From the NCBI GenBank assembly GCA_963974475.1, contig CAXBCR010000014.1, forward strand, positions 17,687 to 81,686: a stretch of 64,000 nt of DNA. The letters run 5' to 3'. Each line of letters begins with the position of its first letter. Positions within the stretch are counted from its first letter, which is position 1. This stretch comes from CAJXZP01 sp963974475. GTDB taxonomy: Bacteria > Bacteroidota > Bacteroidia > Flavobacteriales_G > Salibacteraceae. The notes beneath the pieces were generated by a model, which was not told the DNA's origin, did not search any database, and worked only from the letters and a program-made list of their open reading frames with translations. This document shows positions 46,878 through 55,437 of this stretch, piece after piece. The position numbers were made by a program, and so were the translations under genes.

Positions 46878-49667
46878 CTATCGGTTTTTAATAAACTTTG
46901 TCGTTATTTTTTGACTTTTAATCTGGATTTCAACAAAATAGACTCCCGCACTAAATCCATTCATAAATAAGCTTAACTGCGTACCTCCAATTTCATTTTG
47001 AAAAAACACCTCTTTCCCTAGTACATTCGTTATCTTAATGCTCCAGTTATCATGAAATAAAAAATTGGCTACATCAATAGTAATCTTATCGGTGGCTGGA
47101 TTTGGATACACCTTTAACTTTGAATCACTCACATTCAGCTCCCTTACTGAATTAGGAAGTTTTCCGTTATACCTTTTATAGGATGAATCCGCAACTTGCG
47201 TTAATATACCCACATTTTCTGCAGCCAAAATGGCAAAGGCAATTTTCACCGTATCATTAGGCTGTATAGCGAACCCACCGCCCGAGGTGACTTGAACCAC
47301 ATCATTTCCGGTTATATCTTGCGGCCCCGAATGATATCTATTGGAAGTTAGGGTGGTGTATTTTTTAGCATTGGTAAACCCATTAAAAATATCTACCCCG
47401 CCTAAACCGCCATTCACATTATCTAAGCAATAGCTTTTAAAACCTTGAGAGGTTAATAATTGAACACCAAAAACGGGTTTATTAAACTCTGTACTTTCTG
47501 TATAGGTCATAAACCTATTAATATCTGTCAAACATGTATTTTTTGCAAAGTCGGCTACATCAAAATCCGCAAACAGGCCGGCATGCACGTTGGTCACTTC
47601 CACTGCATTAGTATTGATTATTTCATATTCAAAAATCACATAATTTTCATGACCAAAATCCGAGCTTGCGTAAGCATCATATTTAACCATTAACCCTAGC
47701 GTATCTGCCATGGCATTGGAATCATCAAATATGCCTTCGATGTAATAATCACCTTTAGGGGATGGTACTATTTCCTTGATGTTTTCTATCGAGGTAAAAT
47801 CATTATCCCATGAGCTATTACCATTTCTTACTCGATCTACCACCCGCGTAAATCCATTTTGATTCGTACCAATCATTAATCCTCCTTCAAACAATTGAGA
47901 AGTTCCAGTTTTATAAGCCACCCCTAGCCCTTGCAACTGATTTCTGGTGTTGTAGCCAAATTGTCCCTTAGAGCCCACGGTGGTAGAAATATTGTTTGTG
48001 GTGATATTTAAGTAATCCACGTTAATTAATACTTTCAAATAATATTCGTTGTTAAACACCCCATCGGTCACCACTATCTTAAAGGTTACATAAGTATTAA
48101 TAGGAGCGGTGTCTAATAACTTAAAGGAGAAGGGAGTGCTATAATTATCAACTTGAACCAAAGACCCTAAGGCACCAACGTTTTCTGTATTTCGATTAAC
48201 CTGTACATAACTAGAATTGGAAGAAATAGTGGCTACCACATTGCCAGAAGCACTTAAGTAATTAGTGAATGTTCCCGAAATAAACAAACTATCAGTTCCT
48301 TTAAAAACATCGTCTGTCTTATTGGTGATAACAACATTTCCAAAAACCACAGACGCTTCGGTAATATTACCGGTTACCGCTTCACCTATATTTAATCTAC
48401 CCACACCAATTTTGTTTTCAAACCCCGGGTTTAGCGAATTAATATCGGTACTTTTTGTTTTTAAGCGTTCTGCAATTTGCAAGGATGACAACTGCGGGTA
48501 ACGGGCTTTCACCAAGGCTGCGGCACCAGCCACTACAGGTGATGCCATGGATGTTCCGGTGTTAGAATTGTATAACCCATTGTCTACCGTTGAATACACA
48601 TTTTCTCCAGGAGCGGCAATATCAATCCAATACCCTTGATTGGTGAAGCTTGATTTTTGGTCGGACCCATTTACCGATGAGACCGCTAATGAATTTTCGT
48701 ATGCAGCTGGGTAATACTTTTGATCTCTGTTTTGGTTTCCGGCAGCACAAACTACCAGTGCGTTTTTATTAAATGTGGCATAATTTATCACATCCTCTTC
48801 CAATGCAGAATAACCAAAACCACCCCAAGAACAATTAATGATATCGCAACCTAAATCTGCCGCATAAACAATCCCCTCGTAACCATATATTATCTCCGTT
48901 CCATTTCCGACTCTTACCGGCACATATTGCGTGTTATAACCCGAAGAAGCCACTCCCTCACCATTGTTAGTAGCTGCAGCTGCAATTCCGGCTACATGAA
49001 TTCCGTGTGCATTTTGTCCAATTTGGGGGTTGTTATCATTATCCATAAAATCCCAACCCGTAAAATTGTCAATATACCCATCGTTATCATCATCTAAGCC
49101 ATTTACAGGATCTGCTGTGTTTTGAGCCATTTCTGATTGTAAATCAGGGTGATCCATATCGGTACCCGTATCTACAATTCCAATCTTAAACTGCGCGTTA
49201 CCTGTAGTAATATCCCAAGCAGAATAGGCGGAAACCTGACTTAAATAATTTTGTGAACCCACACTCGGGTCATTCGGAATAAACGCAACGAAATTTATTT
49301 TCTTACGCTCTACATATTCAAAAATATCCAAATTTTGCAATGATTCAATTACTTGGTTTTCATCATTTTCATTGGCAACCTGAAGCGAATAAATAAGGCT
49401 TAAATCCACTTGATTAGCGCTACTTCTTTTAAAACTATTTGGAATTTTCCCTTCAAACATCTGCGAAACTGATTCCACACCCTTGAATGCTTTTTTTCCT
49501 ACCCATTGTTTTTCTTGCATAAAGAATGCCGAATGGGATGGGAGCAATTTGACCACCACTACATTTTCAACGAATTTAATTCGTGAAGAATTCTCATTTT
49601 TTTGTCCATACGCATTCACGCCTACTAAAAGGAGTAAAATAATTGCTATGTCCTTTAACCTATGCAT
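46878..49667 (-). CDS. Subtilisin-like S8 protease exported by T9SS (type A sorting domain)
   Basis: 929 residues. Signal peptide 1-21 (ending AYGQ), an inhibitor-like propeptide to about 130, then the subtilase domain with Asp166 (IVDTGTDMDHPD), His221 (AHGIHVAG), Asn311 (AAGNQN) and Ser373 (GTSMASP): a complete triad plus oxyanion residue. A long beta-rich region (about 430-840) follows. The last 80 residues (KLKVYPNPATDKITID, then VLGKEVFFQNE, then GVYFVEIQIKSQKITTKFIKN) are a type A T9SS sorting domain, so the enzyme should be secreted or attached to the cell surface. ATG overlaps the end of the HsdR-N gene by 8 bases, suggesting read-through from that promoter. Confidence 0.93.
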   Translation of the reverse strand: MHRLKDIAIILLLLVGVNAYGQKNENSSRIKFVENVVVVKLLPSHSAFFMQEKQWVGKKAFKGVESVSQMFEGKIPNSFKRSSANQVDLSLIYSLQVANENDENQVIESLQNLDIFEYVERKKINFVAFIPNDPSVGSQNYLSQVSAYSAWDITTGNAQFKIGIVDTGTDMDHPDLQSEMAQNTADPVNGLDDDNDGYIDNFTGWDFMDNDNNPQIGQNAHGIHVAGIAAAATNNGEGVASSGYNTQYVPVRVGNGTEIIYGYEGIVYAADLGCDIINCSWGGFGYSALEEDVINYATFNKNALVVCAAGNQNRDQKYYPAAYENSLAVSSVNGSDQKSSFTNQGYWIDIAAPGENVYSTVDNGLYNSNTGTSMASPVVAGAAALVKARYPQLSSLQIAERLKTKSTDINSLNPGFENKIGVGRLNIGEAVTGNITEASVVFGNVVITNKTDDVFKGTDSLFISGTFTNYLSASGNVVATISSNSSYVQVNRNTENVGALGSLVQVDNYSTPFSFKLLDTAPINTYVTFKIVVTDGVFNNEYYLKVLINVDYLNITTNNISTTVGSKGQFGYNTRNQLQGLGVAYKTGTSQLFEGGLMIGTNQNGFTRVVDRVRNGNSSWDNDFTSIENIKEIVPSPKGDYYIEGIFDDSNAMADTLGLMVKYDAYASSDFGHENYVIFEYEIINTNAVEVTNVHAGLFADFDVADFAKNTCLTDINRFMTYTESTEFNKPVFGVQLLTSQGFKSYCLDNVNGGLGGVDIFNGFTNAKKYTTLTSNRYHSGPQDITGNDVVQVTSGGGFAIQPNDTVKIAFAILAAENVGILTQVADSSYKRYNGKLPNSVRELNVSDSKLKVYPNPATDKITIDVANFLFHDNWSIKITNVLGKEVFFQNEIGGTQLSLFMNGFSAGVYFVEIQIKSQKITTKFIKNR

Positions 49668-50112
49668 TCATTAAATCCTGATACGATGGAATATCTTTCA
49701 CAAAAGTCACCTTGTCACCATCTACCCTACAGCAATATAACTCTTCGCCATTGGTCATCACTAAATACGGAATATTTAAAACCAAATTATAACGAAAGGC
49801 TTGATCAAACGTAGATTGGGTAATTTTAATACTGGGCCGTTTACATTCAATAAGAATCTTAGCCTCTCCCGAATTATTATAAATCACAATATCCGCTCTT
49901 TTGGTTCTACGATTTAACTGAAAGGACTTTTCCAAAACGAATAAACTTAAAGGAAAACCCAATTCTTCATGAAAATACTTCACCGTGTTTTGACGTACCC
50001 ATTCTTCTGGTGTGTTCACCAAAAATTTATTACGAATAGCATCAAAAATCATGGTGCGACCCTCTTCATTAATTTTAAACTTAAAACCGCCTTGTTCTTT
50101 AACGTTTGTCAT
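49660..50112 (-). CDS. Stand-alone HsdR N-terminal-like nuclease domain protein
   Basis: 150 residues from ATG 50112; the frame is open to 50160 but those codons contain the promoter. The fold is the PD-(D/E)xK nuclease domain seen at the N-terminus of type I restriction subunit HsdR: Asp74 (KRADIVIYN) and Glu89-x-Lys91 (ILIECKRP) form the metal-binding triad, with Gln99-Ser100 and FDQAFRYN after it. There is no helicase part and no methylase or specificity gene nearby, so it is not a restriction system. Bacteroidota commonly carry this gene next to holA, as here. Role unknown. Confidence 0.83.
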   Translation of the reverse strand: MTNVKEQGGFKFKINEEGRTMIFDAIRNKFLVNTPEEWVRQNTVKYFHEELGFPLSLFVLEKSFQLNRRTKRADIVIYNNSGEAKILIECKRPSIKITQSTFDQAFRYNLVLNIPYLVMTNGEELYCCRVDGDKVTFVKDIPSYQDLMNA

Positions 50113-50117
50113 TGAAG

Positions 50118-50148
50118 CAAATGTAATCGCAATTTTAGTTTTCCACAA
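50118..50148 (-). promoter_or_regulatory. Promoter of the HsdR-N gene, apparently leaderless
   Basis: Minus strand: TTG (50148-50146), 20-base spacer, TACATTTG (50125-50118), then 5 bases and ATG at 50112. Both boxes are present, so the leaderless geometry is well supported. Confidence 0.7.
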
Positions 50149-50173
50149 TCGCCAAATCAATCAAATGCTATTC

Positions 50174-50181
50174 TATTTTTG
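50174..50181 (+). promoter_or_regulatory. -7 promoter box of holA
   Basis: TATTTTTG, 16 bases before ATG 50198; divergent from the HsdR-N promoter within an 85-base region. Confidence 0.5.
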
Positions 50182-50197
50182 ACGTACCAAAACAACC

Positions 50198-51202
50198 ATG
50201 TCAGATTACAGCACCATCATATCGCAACTTGAACGAAGGCAGTACAAACCAGTCTATTTACTATACGGTGAAGAGCCTTTTTATATTGATAAAATAACGG
50301 ATTACATTACTAAAAACGTGCTTACCGAAGCAGAAAAGGGTTTTAACCAAACCATTTTTTACGGGAAGGACACCGACATCCGCTCATTGATTGAAACGGC
50401 CAAACGATATCCGATGATGGCCGAAAAGCAAGTAGTTATTGTACGAGAAGCTCAAGATTTGAAAAAAATTGAAGAATTAGCATCCTACATGGCTCAACCC
50501 GTTGAATCTACCATATTGGTGCTCGCCATGAAGTACAAGAAACCGGATGGCCGAAAAAAAATCTTCAAGGACATTAAAAAGGTTGGAGTATCATTCGAGT
50601 CTAAACCGGTGTATGAAAACAAAATGCAAGCATGGATTTTGGATTATGTGAAGCAAAATCAACGAACCATCACCCCAAAGGCATGCGTGTTAATTCTAGA
50701 TTATATAGGAACCAATTTATCTGTTATCAGTAATGAATTAGGAAAGATTTTCATTTCCATACCGAAGGGTGAGCAAATCAACGACCAAAATGTGAGTGAC
50801 ATCATTGGCGTAAATAAGGAATTCAACACCTTTGAACTTCAGAACGCCATTGGAAATAGAGATTTCAACAAAGCTTTACGGATTGCCATCTTTTTTGGTT
50901 CTCATCACAAAGATCATCCATTTGTATTAACCCTCTTTAGTTTAAACAAGTTTTTCACCAATATTTTGCTCATGTATTTTTCGCCAGATGCGGGTAGAAA
51001 TGACATAGCAAAACGATTGGGTGTACACCCTTTTTTCTTGGATGATTACTATACTGCAAAATCCAATTTTTCGGCAGGTAGCGCAGTGAAAGCTATTGAA
51101 TTGCTACGAAAATATGACCTCAAGTCAAAGGGCGTAAACTCAGGAGCTCTAACTCCTGAAGAGCTTTTCAAGGAGTTAGTTTTTAAGCTCTTGAAAATAT
51201 AA
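50198..51202 (+). CDS. holA: DNA polymerase III delta subunit
   Basis: 334 residues, normal length. Clamp-loader wrench that opens the beta clamp. N-terminal AAA+-like domain (PVYLLYGEEPFYIDKITDYI near 18-37, YPMMAEKQVVIVREAQDL near 69-86), the linker KACVLILDYIGTNLSVISNELGKI, and a C-terminal collar domain (FVLTLFSLNKFFTNILLM). No Walker A motif, as expected for delta. Confidence 0.94.
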   Translation: MSDYSTIISQLERRQYKPVYLLYGEEPFYIDKITDYITKNVLTEAEKGFNQTIFYGKDTDIRSLIETAKRYPMMAEKQVVIVREAQDLKKIEELASYMAQPVESTILVLAMKYKKPDGRKKIFKDIKKVGVSFESKPVYENKMQAWILDYVKQNQRTITPKACVLILDYIGTNLSVISNELGKIFISIPKGEQINDQNVSDIIGVNKEFNTFELQNAIGNRDFNKALRIAIFFGSHHKDHPFVLTLFSLNKFFTNILLMYFSPDAGRNDIAKRLGVHPFFLDDYYTAKSNFSAGSAVKAIELLRKYDLKSKGVNSGALTPEELFKELVFKLLKI

Positions 51203-51270
51203 ATATAACGCACCCCAACTTTCTTATTAAATGAACGTGTATAGGCTTAATTAGGTCTCAAAAGATAAAA

Positions 51271-51300
51271 TTGTGCCCTACCCTTATTTGGGTATATTTG
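51271..51300 (+). promoter_or_regulatory. Promoter of the TonB-dependent receptor gene
   Basis: TTG (51271-51273), 19-base spacer, TATATTTG (51293-51300): near-ideal Bacteroidota promoter. It lies within the longer open frame and proves the start is downstream, at 51325. Confidence 0.8.
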
Positions 51301-51324
51301 CGGCAAATTGATTTACCATTACGT

Positions 51325-53640
51325 ATGAAAACAAAATTCACTTTATTATTACTTTCCATTTTATTTGTTTCTACCGCTATTGCTCAAAATACTGGAGTAG
51401 TTAGAGGTTTTGTATATGATGGCGGCTCAGGTGAACCGGTAATTTTTACCAATGTATTTTTACAAGGAACTACAATAGGTGCTACTACCGATGACAATGG
51501 TTTTTTCTCTATATCCAAGACACCGGTTGGAAAATACACTGTTATTTGTACCGCATTAGGGTACGATACCGCCAGGGCTGAAGTGAATATAACCTCCAAA
51601 AAAATTGTCAATATTAAATTGGTTATCAATGAAAGTACGGTTCAATTAAATGCTTTTGAGATTTCTGCAGCCAAACAAGAACAACGAACTGAGGTGAAGG
51701 TTTCGGCTATTAAAGTAAGCGTTAAAGATATTCAAAAACTACCATCGGTAGGTGGTGAAGCTGATATTGCACAATATCTACAAGTATTACCTGGAGTAGT
51801 TTTCACGGGTGACCAAGGAGGCCAATTATATATTCGTGGCGGATCACCTGTTCAAAATAGGGTTCAATTAGACGGAATGAACGTATATAACCCATTCCAC
51901 TCCATTGGTTTATACTCTGTATTTGAAACTGACATTATCAAAAATGCGGATGTAAGTACCGGTGGTTTTACTGCCGAACATGGTGGGGCTATTTCTTCGG
52001 TAATGAACATCAGTACTATTGACGGTAACAAAACGCGAATGGAAGGAAAAGTGGGAGCCAGTACTTTTGGCGCTAAAATTTCGCTTAACGGTCCATTAAA
52101 AAAACCTACCGAAATTGGTGGATCAGCTATTACGTATGTTATAGCTGCAAAAACTTCTTATTTAGATAAAACAAGTCAAAGTATTTACTCCTATGTAAAT
52201 GATGGGGAAGGCCTTCCGTATTCATTTATTGATGGATATGGAAAAATTGCATTTCATGGTACCAACGGAAGTAAATTCAACATGTTTGGATTTTCATTTA
52301 ATGATAAGGTGAACTACAATTCTTCTAAATTAGACTGGAATTCTTACGGTGGTGGTGGTAACTTCGTACTCGTACCTACTGGATCCCCTTTACTATTAGA
52401 AGGAAACTTTTCTTTTTCTAATTATTATGTGGAGCAAAATGAAAGCGACCGTTTTCGTTCATCAGAAATAGGTGGGTTTGAAGTTGGATTAGACTTCACA
52501 AATTTTCAAGGAGACAATGCCATTCGTTATGGAATTGATATTTTGGGTATGACCACCGATTTCAATTATATAAACACTTTAAACAGGGTGATTGGAGATA
52601 AACAAAATACGACTGAATTCGCTGGTTATTTTGATTATAAATTAGTGGCAGGAAACTGGGTGGCTGAACCATCGGTAAGAGCGGTATTTTACTCTTCCCT
52701 TAGTGAATTCTCTATTGAGCCCCGATTAGGTTTGAAATATAACGTATCCGATAAAGTGCGATTTAAGGCCGCAGGAGGTTTGTATTCTCAAAACTTAATT
52801 AGTTCTAATTCAAACAAAGATGTGGTTAACCTATTTAACGGTTATTTATCAAGTCCAGAAAACTTACCTTCTACTTTTACCAACCAAAAAGGAGAAACAA
52901 AAGACGTTACTTCTGGACTTCAAAAATCTATTCACTACATTGTAGGTGTAGAATGGGATATCACGAAAAGATTCAGCTTAAATGTGGAGGGATATTACAA
53001 GGACTATTTACAGATTATCGGAGTAAACAGATACAAGATATTTGATGATACACCTGCCAATCGTGCACAACCTGAAATTTATAGAAAGGATTACATTGTA
53101 GAGGATGGATATGCCTACGGAGTGGATTTTACACTAAGTTACAAACACAAAGGCATGAGTCTTTGGGCGGTTTATTCTATAGGATTAACGCGCAGATGGG
53201 ATGGATTTCAAGAATACGCACCATTTTTTGATAGACGACATAACGTTAATTTAGTGGGTAGTTATGAATTTGGAGATGACAAAACATGGACGGTAAACGC
53301 TCGTTTTAACTTTGGTTCTGGTTTCCCATTCACGCAAGTGGAAGGTTATTTTGAAGGATTTGATTTCTCTGGTGGTTTGGGCACAGATTACACCACTGCA
53401 AACGGAAACCTAGGAACCAAGTATGCTAACATTAACCAAGGTAGGTTACCAGATTACGGAAGACTTGACATTGATGTATCCAAAGTATTTGCGATTTCTC
53501 AATACACTAAACTAGAAGTTAATGCGGGTATTACCAACGTTACAAATAGGGAAAACATTTTCTATTTTGACAAAAACTCCTTTACGCGTGTCAACCAACT
53601 TCCGTTACTTCCAAGTATAGGTGCAAGCTTGAAATTTTAG
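51325..53640 (+). CDS. TonB-dependent outer-membrane receptor with carboxypeptidase-like N-domain
   Basis: 771 residues from ATG 51325. Signal peptide 1-21 (STAIAQ), then a carboxypeptidase-regulatory-like beta domain of about 85 residues (VVRGFVYDGGSGEPVIFTNVFL), a plug domain (LPSVGGEADIAQYLQVLPGVVF, QLYIRGGSPVQNRVQLDGM near 170-190), and a 22-strand-type barrel to the C-terminus (NREN-IFYFDKN, ending GASLKF). Imports an unknown ligand with TonB energy. There is no SusD partner or ABC transporter next to it, so it is a stand-alone receptor; the substrate cannot be read. Confidence 0.92.
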   Translation: MKTKFTLLLLSILFVSTAIAQNTGVVRGFVYDGGSGEPVIFTNVFLQGTTIGATTDDNGFFSISKTPVGKYTVICTALGYDTARAEVNITSKKIVNIKLVINESTVQLNAFEISAAKQEQRTEVKVSAIKVSVKDIQKLPSVGGEADIAQYLQVLPGVVFTGDQGGQLYIRGGSPVQNRVQLDGMNVYNPFHSIGLYSVFETDIIKNADVSTGGFTAEHGGAISSVMNISTIDGNKTRMEGKVGASTFGAKISLNGPLKKPTEIGGSAITYVIAAKTSYLDKTSQSIYSYVNDGEGLPYSFIDGYGKIAFHGTNGSKFNMFGFSFNDKVNYNSSKLDWNSYGGGGNFVLVPTGSPLLLEGNFSFSNYYVEQNESDRFRSSEIGGFEVGLDFTNFQGDNAIRYGIDILGMTTDFNYINTLNRVIGDKQNTTEFAGYFDYKLVAGNWVAEPSVRAVFYSSLSEFSIEPRLGLKYNVSDKVRFKAAGGLYSQNLISSNSNKDVVNLFNGYLSSPENLPSTFTNQKGETKDVTSGLQKSIHYIVGVEWDITKRFSLNVEGYYKDYLQIIGVNRYKIFDDTPANRAQPEIYRKDYIVEDGYAYGVDFTLSYKHKGMSLWAVYSIGLTRRWDGFQEYAPFFDRRHNVNLVGSYEFGDDKTWTVNARFNFGSGFPFTQVEGYFEGFDFSGGLGTDYTTANGNLGTKYANINQGRLPDYGRLDIDVSKVFAISQYTKLEVNAGITNVTNRENIFYFDKNSFTRVNQLPLLPSIGASLKF

Positions 53641-53774
53641 ATTTTCACGCCCGTTTTAGTCTCAATAAAAGGCAATACCCACATAGTTTAAATCTGGATG
53701 GCTAACTGGTTTTAGCATATTAAAAACTGGTTAAATTAAGTTTCGCTATTCCCCGCCAAATCGGCTTTTAATAT

Positions 53775-53782
53775 TAATTTTG
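53775..53782 (+). promoter_or_regulatory. -7 promoter box of pyrG-yidC
   Basis: TAATTTTG with a leader of about 33 bases to ATG 53820. No -33 box at right spacing. Confidence 0.5.
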
Positions 53783-53819
53783 TGCCCCGTAAATAAACGT
53801 TGTTTTTAACACGAAATGC

Positions 53820-55436
53820 ATGTCGGGGAAGTGTAAATATATTTTTGTTACTGGAGGAGTAACATCATCATTAGGAAAAGGAATTATCTCAGCATCGCTA
53901 GGTAAATTACTTCAATCAAGAGGGTATCGCGTAACCATTCAAAAATTTGATCCATATATCAATGTGGATCCTGGTACTTTAAACCCATACGAGCATGGCG
54001 AATGTTATGTAACCGATGATGGGGCAGAGACCGATTTAGACTTAGGTCACTACGAACGTTTTATTAGCACGCCTACTTCTCAGGCCAACAACGTAACTAC
54101 CGGTAGAATTTACCAAAGCGTTATTCAAAAAGAGCGTAGAGGTGATTATTTGGGAAAAACAGTTCAAGTTGTCCCTCATATTACCAATGAAATTAAACAA
54201 GGATTCCGTACGCTGGGTGAATCAGGTAATTTTGATTTTGTAATCACCGAAATTGGAGGGACCATTGGAGATATTGAATCTCAACCTTATGTAGAAGCTT
54301 TGCGTCAATTTAGATGGGAGCTCGGCACCGAAAGAAGTTTAGTTATTCATTTAACGCTAGTTCCGTATTTAAAAACTACGGGTGAACTTAAAACCAAACC
54401 AACACAACATTCGGTAAAAGAATTACTTTCATTAGGAGTACAACCCGATATTTTGGTATGTAGAACAGAATACCAATTGAATGATGATGTAAAACGGAAA
54501 ATAGCCCTGTTTTGTAACATTAAATTCGAATCCGTAATTGAATCTATCGATGCAGATACCATTTACGATGTGCCGTTATTAATGCAAGACCAGAAATTGG
54601 ATCAGGTTGTTTTACAGAAATTAGGTTTACCTATTGATGAAAATCCTGAAATGAATACGTGGAAGGCTTTCTTACAAAATATTAAACATCCTGAATCGGA
54701 AGTTGAAATCGCTTTAGTAGGTAAATATATTGAATTAAAAGATTCGTATAAATCAATTTTAGAAGCATTCAATCACGCAGGAGCAAGTAACTCCTGTAAG
54801 GTAAATATTCGTTGGGTACATGCCGAAGACATGACTGATGCCGCTGCAGCCAAAATATTGGAAGGAGTTCACGGAGTTCTAGTTGCGCCAGGATTTGGCG
54901 AACGAGGAATTGAAGGTAAAATCGCAACTATTAAATACGTTCGTGAAAACAACATTCCGTTTTTAGGAATCTGTTTGGGAATGCAATGTGCAGTAATAGA
55001 ATACGGACGAAATGTTTTAAATCTGGAGGGATGTGATTCTGCTGAATTTAAACCCCACGCTAATCACCGTGTGATTGACTTGATGGAAAACCAGAAAAAT
55101 ATTAGTAATAAGGGTGGCACGATGCGTTTGGGTGCATACCAGTGTGAACTAGAAAAAGATTCTATAGCGGAAAATGCGTATGGATCCAATGAAATTAGTG
55201 AACGCCACCGTCATCGTTTTGAATTTAATTCAGAATATTTAGAACAATTTGAAAAAGCTGGAATGAAAGCGACAGGCTTTAACCCTGCTTCTAAATTAGT
55301 TGAAATTGTAGAAATACCAACTCACACTTGGTTTGTAGGTGTTCAATTTCATCCAGAATACAAAAGTACCGTGGCAAACCCACACCCATTATTTATTGAA
55401 TTTGTAAAAGCTGTAATTCAGCACTCAAAAAACTAG
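53820..55436 (+). CDS. pyrG: CTP synthase
   Basis: 538 residues. Converts UTP to CTP using glutamine. Synthase domain begins KYIFVTGGVTSSLGKGI (ATP loop) with FDPYINVDPGTLNP; glutamine amidotransferase domain has nucleophile Cys385 (GICLGMQ) and the C-terminal His-Pro-Glu (VQFHPEYKS). All catalytic parts present. Leads a plus-strand operon: yidC starts one base after its stop, then the DUF6438 lipoprotein. Confidence 0.99.
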   Translation: MSGKCKYIFVTGGVTSSLGKGIISASLGKLLQSRGYRVTIQKFDPYINVDPGTLNPYEHGECYVTDDGAETDLDLGHYERFISTPTSQANNVTTGRIYQSVIQKERRGDYLGKTVQVVPHITNEIKQGFRTLGESGNFDFVITEIGGTIGDIESQPYVEALRQFRWELGTERSLVIHLTLVPYLKTTGELKTKPTQHSVKELLSLGVQPDILVCRTEYQLNDDVKRKIALFCNIKFESVIESIDADTIYDVPLLMQDQKLDQVVLQKLGLPIDENPEMNTWKAFLQNIKHPESEVEIALVGKYIELKDSYKSILEAFNHAGASNSCKVNIRWVHAEDMTDAAAAKILEGVHGVLVAPGFGERGIEGKIATIKYVRENNIPFLGICLGMQCAVIEYGRNVLNLEGCDSAEFKPHANHRVIDLMENQKNISNKGGTMRLGAYQCELEKDSIAENAYGSNEISERHRHRFEFNSEYLEQFEKAGMKATGFNPASKLVEIVEIPTHTWFVGVQFHPEYKSTVANPHPLFIEFVKAVIQHSKN

Positions 55437-55437
55437 A

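Noticed and set aside
49660..50112. Type I restriction-modification remnant
   Set aside because: No hsdM or hsdS and no helicase fragment; the short form is complete and recurrent in the phylum.
51130..51195. Repeated GGAG/AGCTC/TCAAGG strings at the end of holA as a regulatory structure
   Set aside because: Lie within coding sequence, no T-run, no consistent stem.
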